A DNA stretch of 64,000 nt from Streptomyces gilvus (GTDB lineage: Bacteria; Actinomycetota; Actinomycetes; Streptomycetales; Streptomycetaceae), in NCBI RefSeq assembly GCF_022513565.1, contig NZ_JAKWBE010000034.1:20493-84492 (forward strand), written 5' to 3'. The notes beneath the pieces are model-generated. The model did not search any database and had not been told where the DNA came from. It was given only the letters and a program-made list of their open reading frames with translations. The translations under genes and the position numbers were made by a program. This document shows, piece by piece, positions 1-8,601 of the stretch. Position 1 is the stretch's first letter. Every line of letters begins with the position of its first letter.

Positions 1-337
1 TAGGCGCCACGATCCCCGCAGGCCGTCTGGGGCGGTGGCCCGGCCGTCCAGCTGCTCGAGGTCGCGGGCTTGCCTCCTCGCGCCCGTCCGGCGGCCGCCG
101 TAGTCGGCGATTTGAGGCCAAGGCCTGTTCAGGGGCAAGGCGGGGGGCTGGGGGCGCAACCCCACAAGGGCAACCCCCAGCAGGGCAACCGCGACGCCGG
201 GGCGCAGCTCCCGGAGCGCCAAGCCCCGACGTCCGGCGCGCGACCCCACAGAGGGCACCCCAGGACGCCCGGTCGCCCCTTGGAGGAACCTACAGCTCAG
301 CCCCCCGCCCGCCCTCGGCAACCTCCACAAGGCCGCG
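1..337. other. Intergenic, no supported gene
   Basis: This stretch upstream of purD is GC-rich and carries runs of GGGGC/GCCCC typical of Streptomyces intergenic DNA. An open frame crosses it from position 70, but its product is a low-complexity Pro/Arg/Gly sequence without a ribosome binding site or a recognisable domain, so I treat it as non-coding. The end of an upstream gene is not visible. Confidence 0.6.
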
Positions 338-342
338 CCGGT

Positions 343-355
343 TACCCTGAACCCC
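343..355 (+). promoter_or_regulatory. Putative leaderless purD promoter (-10)
   Basis: A TANNNT-type -10 box, TACCCT at 343-348, ends seven bases before the GTG start at 356, and there is no Shine-Dalgarno sequence between them. In Streptomyces this spacing usually marks a leaderless transcript that begins at the start codon. No clear -35 box is visible. Confidence 0.4.
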
Positions 356-1606
356 GTGAAGGTCCTCGTCATCGGTAGCGGCGCCCGCGAACACGCCCTG
401 TGCCGTTCCCTGTCCCTCGACCCCGACGTCACCGCTCTGCACTGCGCCCCCGGCAACGCCGGCATCGCCGAGGTGGCCGAGCTGCACGCGGTCGACGCCC
501 TCGACGGCAAGGCCGTGGCCGCGCTGGCCGAACAGCTCGGCGCCGAGCTCGTGGTCGTGGGCCCGGAGGCGCCGCTCGTGGCCGGTGTGGCCGACGCCGT
601 GCGGGAGGCGGGGATCCCGGTCTTCGGCCCCTCCCAGGAGGCCGCGCAGATCGAGGGGTCGAAGGCCTTCGCGAAGGACGTGATGGCCGGCGCCGGAGTC
701 CCCACCGCCCGGTCGTACGTCTGCACCACCCCCGACGAGGTCGACACGGCCCTCGACGCCTTCGGTGCCCCCTACGTCGTCAAGGACGACGGTCTCGCGG
801 CCGGTAAGGGCGTCGTCGTCACCGCCGACCTCGACACCGCCCGGGCCCACGCGAACTCCTGCGAGCGCGTGGTCATCGAGGAGTTCCTGGACGGCCCCGA
901 GGTCTCCCTCTTCGCGATCACCGACGGCCAGACGGTCCTCCCGCTCCAGCCGGCCCAGGACTTCAAGCGCGCCCTCGACGGCGACGAGGGCCCGAACACC
1001 GGCGGCATGGGCGCGTACTCCCCGCTCCCGTGGGCCGACCCCAAGCTCGTGGACGAGGTCCTGCAGACGGTTCTGCAGCCGACGGTGGACGAGATGCGCC
1101 GCCGCGGAACCCCGTTCTCCGGCCTGCTCTACGCCGGACTCGCGATCACCTCGCGCGGTGTCCGGGTCATCGAGTTCAACGCCCGTTTCGGCGACCCGGA
1201 GACCCAGGTGGTCCTGGCCCGGCTGAAGACGCCGCTGGCCGGCGTCCTGCTCGCCGCCGCGAACGGCACCCTCGCCGACCTGGAGCCCCTGCGCTGGAGC
1301 GAGGACGCCGCGGTCACCGTGGTCGTCGCCTCGCACAACTACCCCGGCACCCCGCGTACCGGCGACCCGATCACGGGCCTCGACGAAGTGGCCGCCGAGG
1401 ACGCCCCGCACGCCTACGTCCTGCACGCCGGCACCAAGCGCGACGGCGACGCGGTCGTCAGCGCCGGTGGACGCGTCCTGTCGGTCACGGCGACCGGCAA
1501 GGACCTCACCGGGGCCCGTGACCGCGCCTACCGGGCCGTGGCCCGCATCCGGCTCGACGGCTCCCAGCACCGCACCGACATCGCGGCGAAGGCGGCGGGC
1601 GCCTGA
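356..1606 (+). CDS. purD: Phosphoribosylamine-glycine ligase (GAR synthetase)
   Basis: This cytosolic enzyme catalyses the second step of de novo purine synthesis, joining glycine to phosphoribosylamine with ATP hydrolysis. The 416-residue product has the family's usual length. It opens with KVLVIGSGAREHAL, the PurD N-terminal nucleotide-fold motif. An ATP-grasp core follows, with VVKDDGLAAGKGVVV near residue 140, GPEVSLFAITDG near 180, a GPNTGGMGAYSP loop near 215, and the metal-binding EFNARFGDPE segment near 275. The GTG at 356 is chosen because the conserved N-terminus begins there. A -10 box lies just upstream, so translation is probably leaderless. A hairpin follows the gene, so it looks monocistronic, although other pur genes lie within the next 17 kb. 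Confidence 0.97.
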   Translation: MKVLVIGSGAREHALCRSLSLDPDVTALHCAPGNAGIAEVAELHAVDALDGKAVAALAEQLGAELVVVGPEAPLVAGVADAVREAGIPVFGPSQEAAQIEGSKAFAKDVMAGAGVPTARSYVCTTPDEVDTALDAFGAPYVVKDDGLAAGKGVVVTADLDTARAHANSCERVVIEEFLDGPEVSLFAITDGQTVLPLQPAQDFKRALDGDEGPNTGGMGAYSPLPWADPKLVDEVLQTVLQPTVDEMRRRGTPFSGLLYAGLAITSRGVRVIEFNARFGDPETQVVLARLKTPLAGVLLAAANGTLADLEPLRWSEDAAVTVVVASHNYPGTPRTGDPITGLDEVAAEDAPHAYVLHAGTKRDGDAVVSAGGRVLSVTATGKDLTGARDRAYRAVARIRLDGSQHRTDIAAKAAGA

Positions 1607-1641
1607 CCGGCGTACGCCCCCGGAAGTCCGGATGAACCCTC

Positions 1642-1675
1642 CAGGCCCCGTGTCCGTCTTCGGATGCGGGGCCTG
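1642..1675 (+). terminator. Hairpin after purD
   Basis: CAGGCCCCG (1642-1650) pairs with CGGGGCCTG (1667-1675) around an inner TCCG/CGGA stem. It lies 36 bases past the purD stop. There is no long T tract, which is normal for Streptomyces terminators. Confidence 0.6.
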
Positions 1676-1977
1676 AATGCCGTCCCCACCCCGCGAAGCC
1701 GGCCCGAAAGCACCCGGCGGTGAATTCGAACCTGAGTCAAAAACCGGGGCCTGATCCTCGCTGACCGTCATCCACCTCTGACCAAAGCCATTCCATCGAG
1801 TGGCCGCTGCCCCATCCGGCTGACGAGGGCGGGGGCCCCAACTAGGGTGCGGCGCAAGCGTTCCGGCACTTGGCCCACCGGCATTGCGATGTCAGTGGCG
1901 GGTGCCACAGTGGGGGAGTGGACAACGCCAGACGGCCAGCAGGCCGGGACAGTCAGGGAGGGGGGTGAGGTCCGGTC

Positions 1978-3777
1978 GTGACCGGTACCGCGATGGGTGT
2001 GGAAGCGGGCGCGCAGGCAGCGCGCTCAAGGGCTCTCGCCGTGCTGCGCGTCCGCAGCCGTGCGCTGGCCGTGGGCCTGCTCCCCGCGGCCCTCGCCGTG
2101 ATCCTTCTGGCGGGCGGTTCCACGGGGCATCTGGTGGGTTCCTTCTGGCACGCGGCCCGCTGGGCCGTGACCCCCGTCGCCGTGGCGGTCCTGCTGGCCG
2201 CCGGCGCCGTCGCGCTGGTCATCGCGCGAGCCCGGCCGGCCGTGACCCCGACGGTTCCGATAGCGGAGGAGTCCGCCCCCGACCTGTACCGGATGGTGCG
2301 CGACCTCGCCGACCGGCTCGACGTCCCGGCACCGTCCGCGATAGCGCTCACCCCGGACTGCGACAGCTGGCTCGAGGACCGCACCCACCCGGCCCACGGC
2401 CCGCCACCGGCCGACGACCGCGCGGACGAGATAGCGGGCGTCCGCGCCTCGCACCACCGCCGTACGCCGGCCGCGCCGGTCCTCGTCATCGGCTCCCCGT
2501 TCCTGTGGTGGATGCGCGTCGGCGAGCTGCGCGCGGTCCTCGCGCCGGTCGTCGCCGGTACGGGTCCCTCGGCCCACCCCGACATAGCCGCGGCCCGCCG
2601 TTTCGTCCGGGGGCTGGACGCCGCCGTGGCCGTCTCCTCGTCGTCCGGGCGCTGTCCGGCGAGCCGTGTGGTGTGCGTGGGGATCGGCGCGGTGGCCCGT
2701 CTTCTCCTGCGTAGCTGTCGGGAGCACGCGGCGCTGATGGAGCGCGGGGTCGCGGCGGCCGCCGCCGAGCGTGCACAGGCTGTGGACTACGGCCTGCGCA
2801 TCGTCGCCCAGGAACAGGTCGGTCTGGCCTACGCGGGCTGGGACCGGCTGCTCACCCGGGTGGCGCTGCCGGCCTGGCGGATGGGCCGCTGGCCCTCTCG
2901 CCTGGACGCCGGGGTGGTGGCGGCGCTCACCGAGCTGTCCCGCCGCGACCGTCTGGCCGAGGGCTTCGCCTCCCGGCTGGGCGAGCGCCCCGCCTGCGAC
3001 CTCCTGGAGGAGCCCGGCACGGTCGACGAGGCCGCCTCCCTGCTCGCCGCCCGCCTCTTCCACGGCGGCCCCGAGGCCGGCCCCGACTGGTCCCCGGTCG
3101 ACTGGCAGGAGTACCCGGACGAGGTCGTGGACCGCAAATGGCGCACGGACGCGGCCCGCCTCCACCGGGTCCTGGACACCCTGGGCATCACCACCGGCCC
3201 CGCTCCGACACCACCCGAGGGCCCCAACCTGGCCCGCGTCATGGACCACCTGTCGACGCCGCACGGACCCGCGGCCACCACCGACGGCGAGGAGGCCCTG
3301 GTTTCCAAGGGGCCGACGGCAACCGAGGTCGAACGTCACCCAGGTGTGGACGGAATCGAGGCCGAAGGCGACGACGAACCCGAGCCCGACGGCCCCGCCG
3401 CCACTCTCGCCGCCGCCCTGACCACCCTGCTCTCCCGCGAGGAAGCCACCGCCGCCCCCGTCCGCCCGGCCACCCCCGACGCGGTCCCCTGGGACGACGC
3501 GACGCTCCCCCTCTTCCCGCTCCAACCACCCCGCAGCGCCCGCGAGTTGCTCACCGAGCACGTCACCGCGATGGTCTGCTGCGCCGCCATGGACACCGCG
3601 GGCGCGACCCCCGGCCTGGACTGGCTGGACGGCCCCACCCTCCTCCTCAACGGCGAACGGGCCACCGACCTCACCCCCCGGGTCCTCAGCCTCGTCGAGG
3701 ACGGCGACCCGGCTCCCCTGCGGGCCTGGCTGCGCGAATCCGGCATACGCCCGGAAAAGCCGGTGCGCCTGGGCTGA
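1978..3777 (+). CDS. Membrane protein with M48-like domain lacking HExxH
   Basis: The 599-residue protein has two predicted membrane helices in its first 90 residues (around 30-50 and 62-82). A segment that aligns by eye with M48 (HtpX-type) metallopeptidases follows: VLVIGSPFLWWM then GELRAVLAP at residues about 168-190. In active M48 enzymes the sequence continues as AVLAHExxH. Here the zinc-binding HExxH is replaced by APVVAG, so the protein cannot bind zinc in the usual way. A later REHAALMERGVAAAA segment resembles the M48 region that holds the third ligand. The C-terminal half (about 400-599) is acidic and Pro/Ala-rich and unrecognised. The GTG start at 1978 is preceded by a GGGAGGGGGGTGAGG purine tract. 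It stands alone between purD and a dimethylformamidase-like gene. The M48 relation is inference from pattern; the loss of the motif is seen directly. Confidence 0.75.
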   Translation: MTGTAMGVEAGAQAARSRALAVLRVRSRALAVGLLPAALAVILLAGGSTGHLVGSFWHAARWAVTPVAVAVLLAAGAVALVIARARPAVTPTVPIAEESAPDLYRMVRDLADRLDVPAPSAIALTPDCDSWLEDRTHPAHGPPPADDRADEIAGVRASHHRRTPAAPVLVIGSPFLWWMRVGELRAVLAPVVAGTGPSAHPDIAAARRFVRGLDAAVAVSSSSGRCPASRVVCVGIGAVARLLLRSCREHAALMERGVAAAAAERAQAVDYGLRIVAQEQVGLAYAGWDRLLTRVALPAWRMGRWPSRLDAGVVAALTELSRRDRLAEGFASRLGERPACDLLEEPGTVDEAASLLAARLFHGGPEAGPDWSPVDWQEYPDEVVDRKWRTDAARLHRVLDTLGITTGPAPTPPEGPNLARVMDHLSTPHGPAATTDGEEALVSKGPTATEVERHPGVDGIEAEGDDEPEPDGPAATLAAALTTLLSREEATAAPVRPATPDAVPWDDATLPLFPLQPPRSARELLTEHVTAMVCCAAMDTAGATPGLDWLDGPTLLLNGERATDLTPRVLSLVEDGDPAPLRAWLRESGIRPEKPVRLG

Positions 3778-3984
3778 CCGCCCGACCGCATCACCTCCGT
3801 AACCCTCCGCCACGCTCCCCCAGCCCTTCGGAACCCCGCATTCCTCTTCTGGCCAATTCGCAACGACTAGTGACCACCTGCGTGCGTAATGTGATGTGCT
3901 TGGACCGATCGGGCACATGGCAAGGGCATACGGCACAGGACAGGCGAGCAAGCGACCACGGGGGCACGAGGGAGGGGAGCGACC

Positions 3985-5487
3985 ATGGGGCCGGAGCAGA
4001 TCCGCCGCTGGGAATCCGGAGCGCTGGCGCACGCCGTGACCGATCCCTTCGGCCAGGGCCCGGTCCCCTGGCTGCGCGGCACGGAGACCTACTTCGACGA
4101 CACCGGCCAGGTCGTCCCCTGGTACGTGGACCAGGCCCCCCAGCCCTCCCCCCGGACGTCCGCCGGCGGCACCCGCGTCCCCGCGCCCCGCTCCGGAGGC
4201 GGCCCCCGCTCGGCCGACGACGTCCGCCGGCAGATCAAGGGCTTCATCTCCACCGGCGCGGTGTCCCCCGGCGACGCCGTCGACTTCCATGTCACGGTCG
4301 ACCCGCCGCAGGAGTTCGCCGTGGACGTCTACCGCATCGGCCACTACGGCGGAGACGGCGCCGCGAAGATCACCACCAGCCCCCGCCTCTCGGGCATCGT
4401 CCAGCCCCCGCCGCTGACCGCGGACCGCACGGTCTCCTGCCACCACTGGTGGCTGTCCTGGCGGCTGCAGATCCCGAGCTACTGGAGCATCGGGGCGTAC
4501 GTCGCCGTCCTGACCACGGCCGACGGCTACCGCTCGCACATCCCCTTCACGGTCCGCGACAACCACCCCGCCGACCTGCTCCTGCTGCTGCCCGACGTGA
4601 CCTGGCAGGCGTACAACCTCTACCCGGAGGACGGCCGCACCGGCGCCAGCCTCTACCACGCCTGGGACGAACAGGGCCGGCTGCTCGGCGAGTCGGACGC
4701 GGCGACGACGGTCTCCTTCGACCGTCCGTACGCCGGCGCCGGCCTGCCCCTGCACGTCGGCCACGCCTACGACTTCATCCGCTACGCCGAGCGCTACGGC
4801 TACGACCTCGCCTACGCCGACGCCCGGGATCTGCACGCCGGCCGCGTGGACCCCACCCGCTACCGCGGACTGGTCTTCCCCGGCCACGACGAGTACTGGT
4901 CGACCGGCATGCGCCGTACCGTCGAGCTGGCCCGCGAGAACGGCACCTCCCTCGTCTTCCTCTCCGCCAACACCATGTACTGGCAGGCGGAGTTGGGCCC
5001 CTCCCCGTCCGGTGTCCCCGACCGCCTGCTCACCTGCCGAAAACGCAAGGGCCCCGGCCGGCCCGTGCTGTGGCGTGAAGTAGACCGCCCCGAACAGCAG
5101 GTGGTCGGCATCCAGTACGCGGGCCGGGTCCCCGAGCCGCATCCGCTGATCGTCCGCAACGCCGACCACTGGCTGTGGGAGGCCACGGGTACGCACGAGG
5201 GCGAGGAGATCGAGGGCCTCGTCGCGGGCGAGGCCGACCGCTACTTCCCGCGCACCCCGCTGCCCGAGCACGAGGAGCGCATCCTGCTCGCGCACTCCCC
5301 CTACACCGACGCCGAGGGCGTCCCGCGCCACCAGGAGACGTCCCTCTACCGCGCCCCCTCCGGCGCCCTCGTCTTCGCCTCCGGGACGTTCGCCTGGTCC
5401 CCGTCCCTGGACCGTCCGGGCCACGTCGACGAACGCGTCCAGCGCGCCACCGCCAACCTCCTGGACCGCATCTGCAAACGTGACTGA
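3985..5487 (+). CDS. N,N-dimethylformamidase beta-subunit-like protein
   Basis: The 500-residue product resembles the large-subunit fold of N,N-dimethylformamidase, a family widespread in actinobacteria but mostly of unknown substrate. Typical stretches are the N-terminal IKGFISTGAVSPGDAVDFHV beta-sandwich part and DVYRIGHYGGDGA near residue 115. The YWSIGAYVAVL and DVTWQAYNLYPEDG segments follow, then the glutamine-amidotransferase-like core FPGHDEYWSTGMR near residue 297, and SANTMYWQ. I see no signal peptide, so it is probably cytosolic. The ATG at 3985 follows GGAGGGGAGC at a good distance. It lies 108 bases upstream of purC in the same direction. No substrate can be assigned from the sequence. 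Confidence 0.75.
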   Translation: MGPEQIRRWESGALAHAVTDPFGQGPVPWLRGTETYFDDTGQVVPWYVDQAPQPSPRTSAGGTRVPAPRSGGGPRSADDVRRQIKGFISTGAVSPGDAVDFHVTVDPPQEFAVDVYRIGHYGGDGAAKITTSPRLSGIVQPPPLTADRTVSCHHWWLSWRLQIPSYWSIGAYVAVLTTADGYRSHIPFTVRDNHPADLLLLLPDVTWQAYNLYPEDGRTGASLYHAWDEQGRLLGESDAATTVSFDRPYAGAGLPLHVGHAYDFIRYAERYGYDLAYADARDLHAGRVDPTRYRGLVFPGHDEYWSTGMRRTVELARENGTSLVFLSANTMYWQAELGPSPSGVPDRLLTCRKRKGPGRPVLWREVDRPEQQVVGIQYAGRVPEPHPLIVRNADHWLWEATGTHEGEEIEGLVAGEADRYFPRTPLPEHEERILLAHSPYTDAEGVPRHQETSLYRAPSGALVFASGTFAWSPSLDRPGHVDERVQRATANLLDRICKRD

Positions 5488-5595
5488 GCTCACGTAAGCC
5501 CACGTCACCGCCCCACTCGAGCCCACCCCACTCCAACGGCGAGACCCGGCATACGGGAGAATTGAGCCACTTGGACAGAACCACGGGGAGGAACC

Positions 5596-6495
5596 GTGTC
5601 CGGATTCGTAGAAAAGCCCGAGCCGCTGCAGGTTCCGGGCCTGGTGCACTTGCACACCGGCAAGGTGCGCGAGCTGTACCAGAACGAGGCGGGCGACCTC
5701 GTGATGGTCGCCAGCGACCGCATCTCCGCCTTCGACTGGGTGCTGCCGACCGACATCCCCGACAAGGGCCGGGTCCTCACCCAGCTGTCCCTGTGGTGGT
5801 TCGACCAGATCGCCGATCTGATCCCCAACCACGTCCTGAGCACCGAACTCCCCGCCGGCGCCCCCGCCGAATGGGCCGGCCGCACCCTGGTGTGCAAGCC
5901 GCTGCAGATGATCCCGGTGGAGGCGGTCGCCCGCGGCTATCTCACGGGTTCCGGCCTGCTGGAGTACGACGAGTCCCGCACCGTCTGCGGTCTCGCCCTC
6001 CCCGAGGGCCTGGTCGACGGCAGCGAACTCCCCGCCCCGATCTTCACCCCGGCCACCAAGGCCGCCGTCGGAGAGCACGACGAGAACGTCTCCTACGAGG
6101 AGGTCGCCCGCCAGGTCGGCGCCGACACCGCCGCCCGGCTGCGCCAGGCGACCCTCGCCGTCTACGCCCGTGGCCGGGACATCGCCCGGGAGCGCGGGAT
6201 CATCCTCGCGGACACCAAGTTCGAGTTCGGCTTCGACGGGGACACCCTCGTCATCGCGGACGAGGTCCTCACCCCGGACTCCTCCCGTTTCTGGCCGGCC
6301 GAGGAGTGGGAGCCCGGGCACCCGCAGCCCTCGTACGACAAGCAGTTCGTGCGCGACTGGCTGACCTCGCCAGCCTCCGGCTGGGACCGCAGGAGCGAGC
6401 AGCCCCCGCCGCCGCTGCCGCAGGAGGTCGTGGAGCGGACCCGCGCCAAGTACCTGGAGGCGTACGAGCGTCTGACGGGCACCAGCTGGAGCTGA
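5596..6495 (+). CDS. purC: SAICAR synthetase
   Basis: PurC joins aspartate to carboxyaminoimidazole ribonucleotide (CAIR) in purine synthesis. The 299-residue protein carries the signature GKVRELY near residue 21, SDRISAFDWVLPTDIPDKGRV near 38, the ATP-grasp-like ARGYLTGSG near 115 and the C-terminal IADEVLTPDSSRFW. The family motif FEFGFDGD is also present. The GTG at 5596 is preceded by GGGGAGGAACC, a strong ribosome binding site. A hairpin shared with the convergent tRNA-Gly lies 57 bases downstream, so purC is probably transcribed alone or with the gene before it. Confidence 0.97.
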   Translation: MSGFVEKPEPLQVPGLVHLHTGKVRELYQNEAGDLVMVASDRISAFDWVLPTDIPDKGRVLTQLSLWWFDQIADLIPNHVLSTELPAGAPAEWAGRTLVCKPLQMIPVEAVARGYLTGSGLLEYDESRTVCGLALPEGLVDGSELPAPIFTPATKAAVGEHDENVSYEEVARQVGADTAARLRQATLAVYARGRDIARERGIILADTKFEFGFDGDTLVIADEVLTPDSSRFWPAEEWEPGHPQPSYDKQFVRDWLTSPASGWDRRSEQPPPPLPQEVVERTRAKYLEAYERLTGTSWS

Positions 6496-6552
6496 CGCAC
6501 GGGACGGCCCCGGCGGGCGACCGGGGCCGTACCCCCGCGGGCGCACGACAAA

Positions 6553-6575
6553 GGCCCCGGTCGATGACCGGGGCC
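6553..6575. terminator. Bidirectional hairpin between purC and tRNA-Gly
   Basis: A perfect 10-bp stem, GGCCCCGGTC (6553-6562) with GACCGGGGCC (6566-6575), has a 3-base loop. It lies between convergent purC and tRNA-Gly, so it can stop both. On the minus strand it is followed by CTTTGTCG. An identical stem occurs at 10492-10514. Confidence 0.75.
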
Positions 6576-6584
6576 CTGATCCAG

Positions 6585-6657
6585 AGCGGACGACGAGGCT
6601 CGAACTCGCGACCTCAACCTTGGCAAGGTTGCGCTCTACCAACTGAGCTACGTCCGC
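6585..6657 (-). tRNA. tRNA-Gly (anticodon GCC), copy 1
   Basis: On the minus strand the 73-nt sequence folds into a complete cloverleaf: acceptor GCGGACG/CGTCCGC, a D-loop with GG, anticodon stem CAACC/GGTTG with loop TTGCCAA, and a T-loop TTCGAGC. The anticodon is GCC. The mature sequence appears identical to the copy at 10525-10597. Confidence 0.97.
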
Positions 6658-6680
6658 GTTGCGCCGTGGCGCGAGAGCAA

Positions 6681-7295
6681 CTATACCCAACCCCGCTCCC
6701 GCGCGAGACGCACGGCCGAGTGCCGGTTCTCCGCCCCGAGCTTCGAGACGGCCGAGGACAGGTAGTTCCGTACGGTCCCCTGCGACAGCGCGGCCCGCTC
6801 GGCGATCTCCGCGACGGGCGCCCCGTCGGCCGCGAGTTCCAGCACCTCCGCCTCCCGGACGGTCAGCGGGGAGTCCCCGGCGGCGATGGCGTCGGCGGCC
6901 AACTCCGGGTCGACGTAACGGTTCCCGGCGTGCACGGTCCGGATGATCTCCGCGAGCCGCTGGGCGCTGACCGTCTTCGGCACGAACCCGCGCACTCCTG
7001 CGGCGAGCGCCCGCTTCAGATGCCCGGGCCGCCCGTGACTGGTGACGATCAGCACCTGGCAGCCGGGCAGTTCCGCCCGCAGCGATGTGGCGACCTTCAC
7101 ACCGTCCGCGCCGGGCATCTGGAGATCGAGTACGGCCACGTCCGGTTGGTGCGCCCGGGCCATGGCCAGCGCCTCGGGACCGCTCGCGGCCTCGGCGACC
7201 ACGACGAGGTCGTCCTCCAGGGAGAGCAGCGCGGCGAGCGCGCCCCGGATCAGATGCTCGTCGTCGGCGAGGAGCAGTCGTACGACGCCCGTCAT
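6681..7295 (-). CDS. NarL/LuxR-type response regulator
   Basis: The 204-residue protein has an N-terminal receiver domain with the acidic pair near residue 12 (LLLADDEHLI), the phospho-acceptor aspartate in VAVLDLQMPG near residue 57, the switch threonine/serine in IVTSHG and the lysine in FVPKT. The C-terminal helix-turn-helix (SPLTVREAEVLELAADG, then VRNYLSSAVSKLG) is of the LuxR type. The family resembles DesR. It is the last gene of a four-gene minus-strand operon (ABC ATPase, permease, kinase, regulator), and its ATG overlaps the kinase stop by four bases. It ends only 23 bases from tRNA-Gly. It probably controls its own operon through the TGTCA/TGACA array upstream of the ATPase gene. 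Confidence 0.92.
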   Translation of the reverse strand: MTGVVRLLLADDEHLIRGALAALLSLEDDLVVVAEAASGPEALAMARAHQPDVAVLDLQMPGADGVKVATSLRAELPGCQVLIVTSHGRPGHLKRALAAGVRGFVPKTVSAQRLAEIIRTVHAGNRYVDPELAADAIAAGDSPLTVREAEVLELAADGAPVAEIAERAALSQGTVRNYLSSAVSKLGAENRHSAVRLARERGWV

Positions 7296-8584
7296 GCGGT
7301 GACCTCGCTCACGCTCTCACGCACACGCAACGGCACCTCGGCCACCACCCGGAACCGGCCGCCGCCGACCGGCCCCGCTTCCAGCGTCCCGCCCACCGCG
7401 GACAACCGCTCGTACAGCCCGGCGAGTCCGGACCCCCGTCCGGACCCCCGGCCCGGCGCGGGGGCGGGCGCGAGGTCGGGGGCGGGGGCGGGGGCGGACG
7501 CCCCGTCGTTCTGCACGGTCAGCACCACACGATCCCGTTCAACGTCCAGTGATATGTCACATAGCGCAGCGTCCCCGTGCCGCAGCACATTCGTCGTGGC
7601 CTCCCGCACCACCCACCCCAACACCCCCTGCACCCGCGCATCCAGCCCCGCCACATCCGTCCCCCGCACCGCGCACTCGATCCCGGCGGCGCTCAACACC
7701 CCCTGCGCTCCGGCCAGTTCGACGCCGAGGTCGGCCTCCCGGTACCCCCGTACGACGTCCCGTACCTCCCGCTGCGACTCCCGCGCGATCCGCTGCACCT
7801 CGATCATCTGCTCCACCGCCTCGGGCCGCCCCCGCCGGGCCAACTGCACGGCGAGCTCGCTCTTCAGGGCGATCACGGCCAGGTTCCGCCCCATCACGTC
7901 GTGCAGGTCCCGGCCGAAGCGCAGCCGTTCCTCCGCCACCGCGAGCCGGGCCTGGACCTCGCGGTTGCGTTCCGCCTCCCACAGGACCGACAGCGTCCAG
8001 GCGCCGCAGCGGCAGGCGACCAGCGAGAAGAGCGCCCCGAAAACGGTGACGACGCCGACCATGAGGATCGGGGCGGGCTCCGGATCGGTCCAGGCGAACG
8101 CGGCCATGAGGACCACGGCGAGCACGGCCGACCGGCGCAGGAAGGTCCGCATCGGCAGGGCCAGCGCGTACAGCAGCCCGAACGGCAGCAGCGCGGCGCC
8201 GACGGCGAGCCGGATCGCCACCGCCTCGGTGCCGCCCAGCGCGGCCAGCACCAGCGGCAGGACCAGCGCGACGGTGAGGAGGACGGCGGCGGGGCGCAGG
8301 GCGTGCGGCGGGAGGGCGGCACGGCCCAGGTAGTGGTCGAGCACGGTCCGGGTGAGCCGGTTGGCCTCCGCGCACTGCAGGGCGCTCACGAGCAGCAGCA
8401 GCCCCCCGACGGCCAGCGGCACCGGCCGGTGCGCGACCCCGCCCACCAGCGGCAGCGCCAGCCAGGAGAGGGAGAAGAGCCAGGTGCTCACGTACCAGCT
8501 GAGCACGCTCTGCAGTTCGACCCGCTCGGCCTTGCTGCGATCCCGCCAGTGCCGCCGCTGCCAGCCCCTGATCCGCCCGAACAC
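7292..8584 (-). CDS. DesK-type sensor histidine kinase
   Basis: The 430-residue kinase has about five or six membrane helices in residues 35-205. The dimerisation/phosphorylation segment follows with the HisKA_3 motif GRDLHDVMGRNLAVIALKSE, whose first histidine is the likely phosphosite. The ATPase domain is WVVREATTNVLRHG, then VQNDG and GSGLAGLYERLSAVGGTLEAG. Between VQNDG and GSGLAGL there is an unusual Ala/Pro-rich insert with short repeats (ASAPAPAPDLAPAPAPGRG). The GTG at 8584 is preceded by GGGGGGAGCC and lies 17 bases after the permease stop. Longer in-frame starts overlap the permease gene and give no conserved sequence. The signal it senses is unknown; the partner regulator overlaps its stop codon. 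Confidence 0.9.
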   Translation of the reverse strand: MFGRIRGWQRRHWRDRSKAERVELQSVLSWYVSTWLFSLSWLALPLVGGVAHRPVPLAVGGLLLLVSALQCAEANRLTRTVLDHYLGRAALPPHALRPAAVLLTVALVLPLVLAALGGTEAVAIRLAVGAALLPFGLLYALALPMRTFLRRSAVLAVVLMAAFAWTDPEPAPILMVGVVTVFGALFSLVACRCGAWTLSVLWEAERNREVQARLAVAEERLRFGRDLHDVMGRNLAVIALKSELAVQLARRGRPEAVEQMIEVQRIARESQREVRDVVRGYREADLGVELAGAQGVLSAAGIECAVRGTDVAGLDARVQGVLGWVVREATTNVLRHGDAALCDISLDVERDRVVLTVQNDGASAPAPAPDLAPAPAPGRGSGRGSGLAGLYERLSAVGGTLEAGPVGGGRFRVVAEVPLRVRESVSEVTA

Positions 8585-8601
8585 GGCTCCCCCCGTTCCC
8601 C

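Noticed and set aside
70..378. 102-residue frame before purD
   Set aside because: Low-complexity composition, no ribosome binding site, overlaps the purD start.
2026..6690. 1554-residue minus-strand open frame
   Set aside because: It lies antisense to three recognisable genes and across a tRNA. It is open only because high-GC codon bias keeps the complementary frame free of stops.
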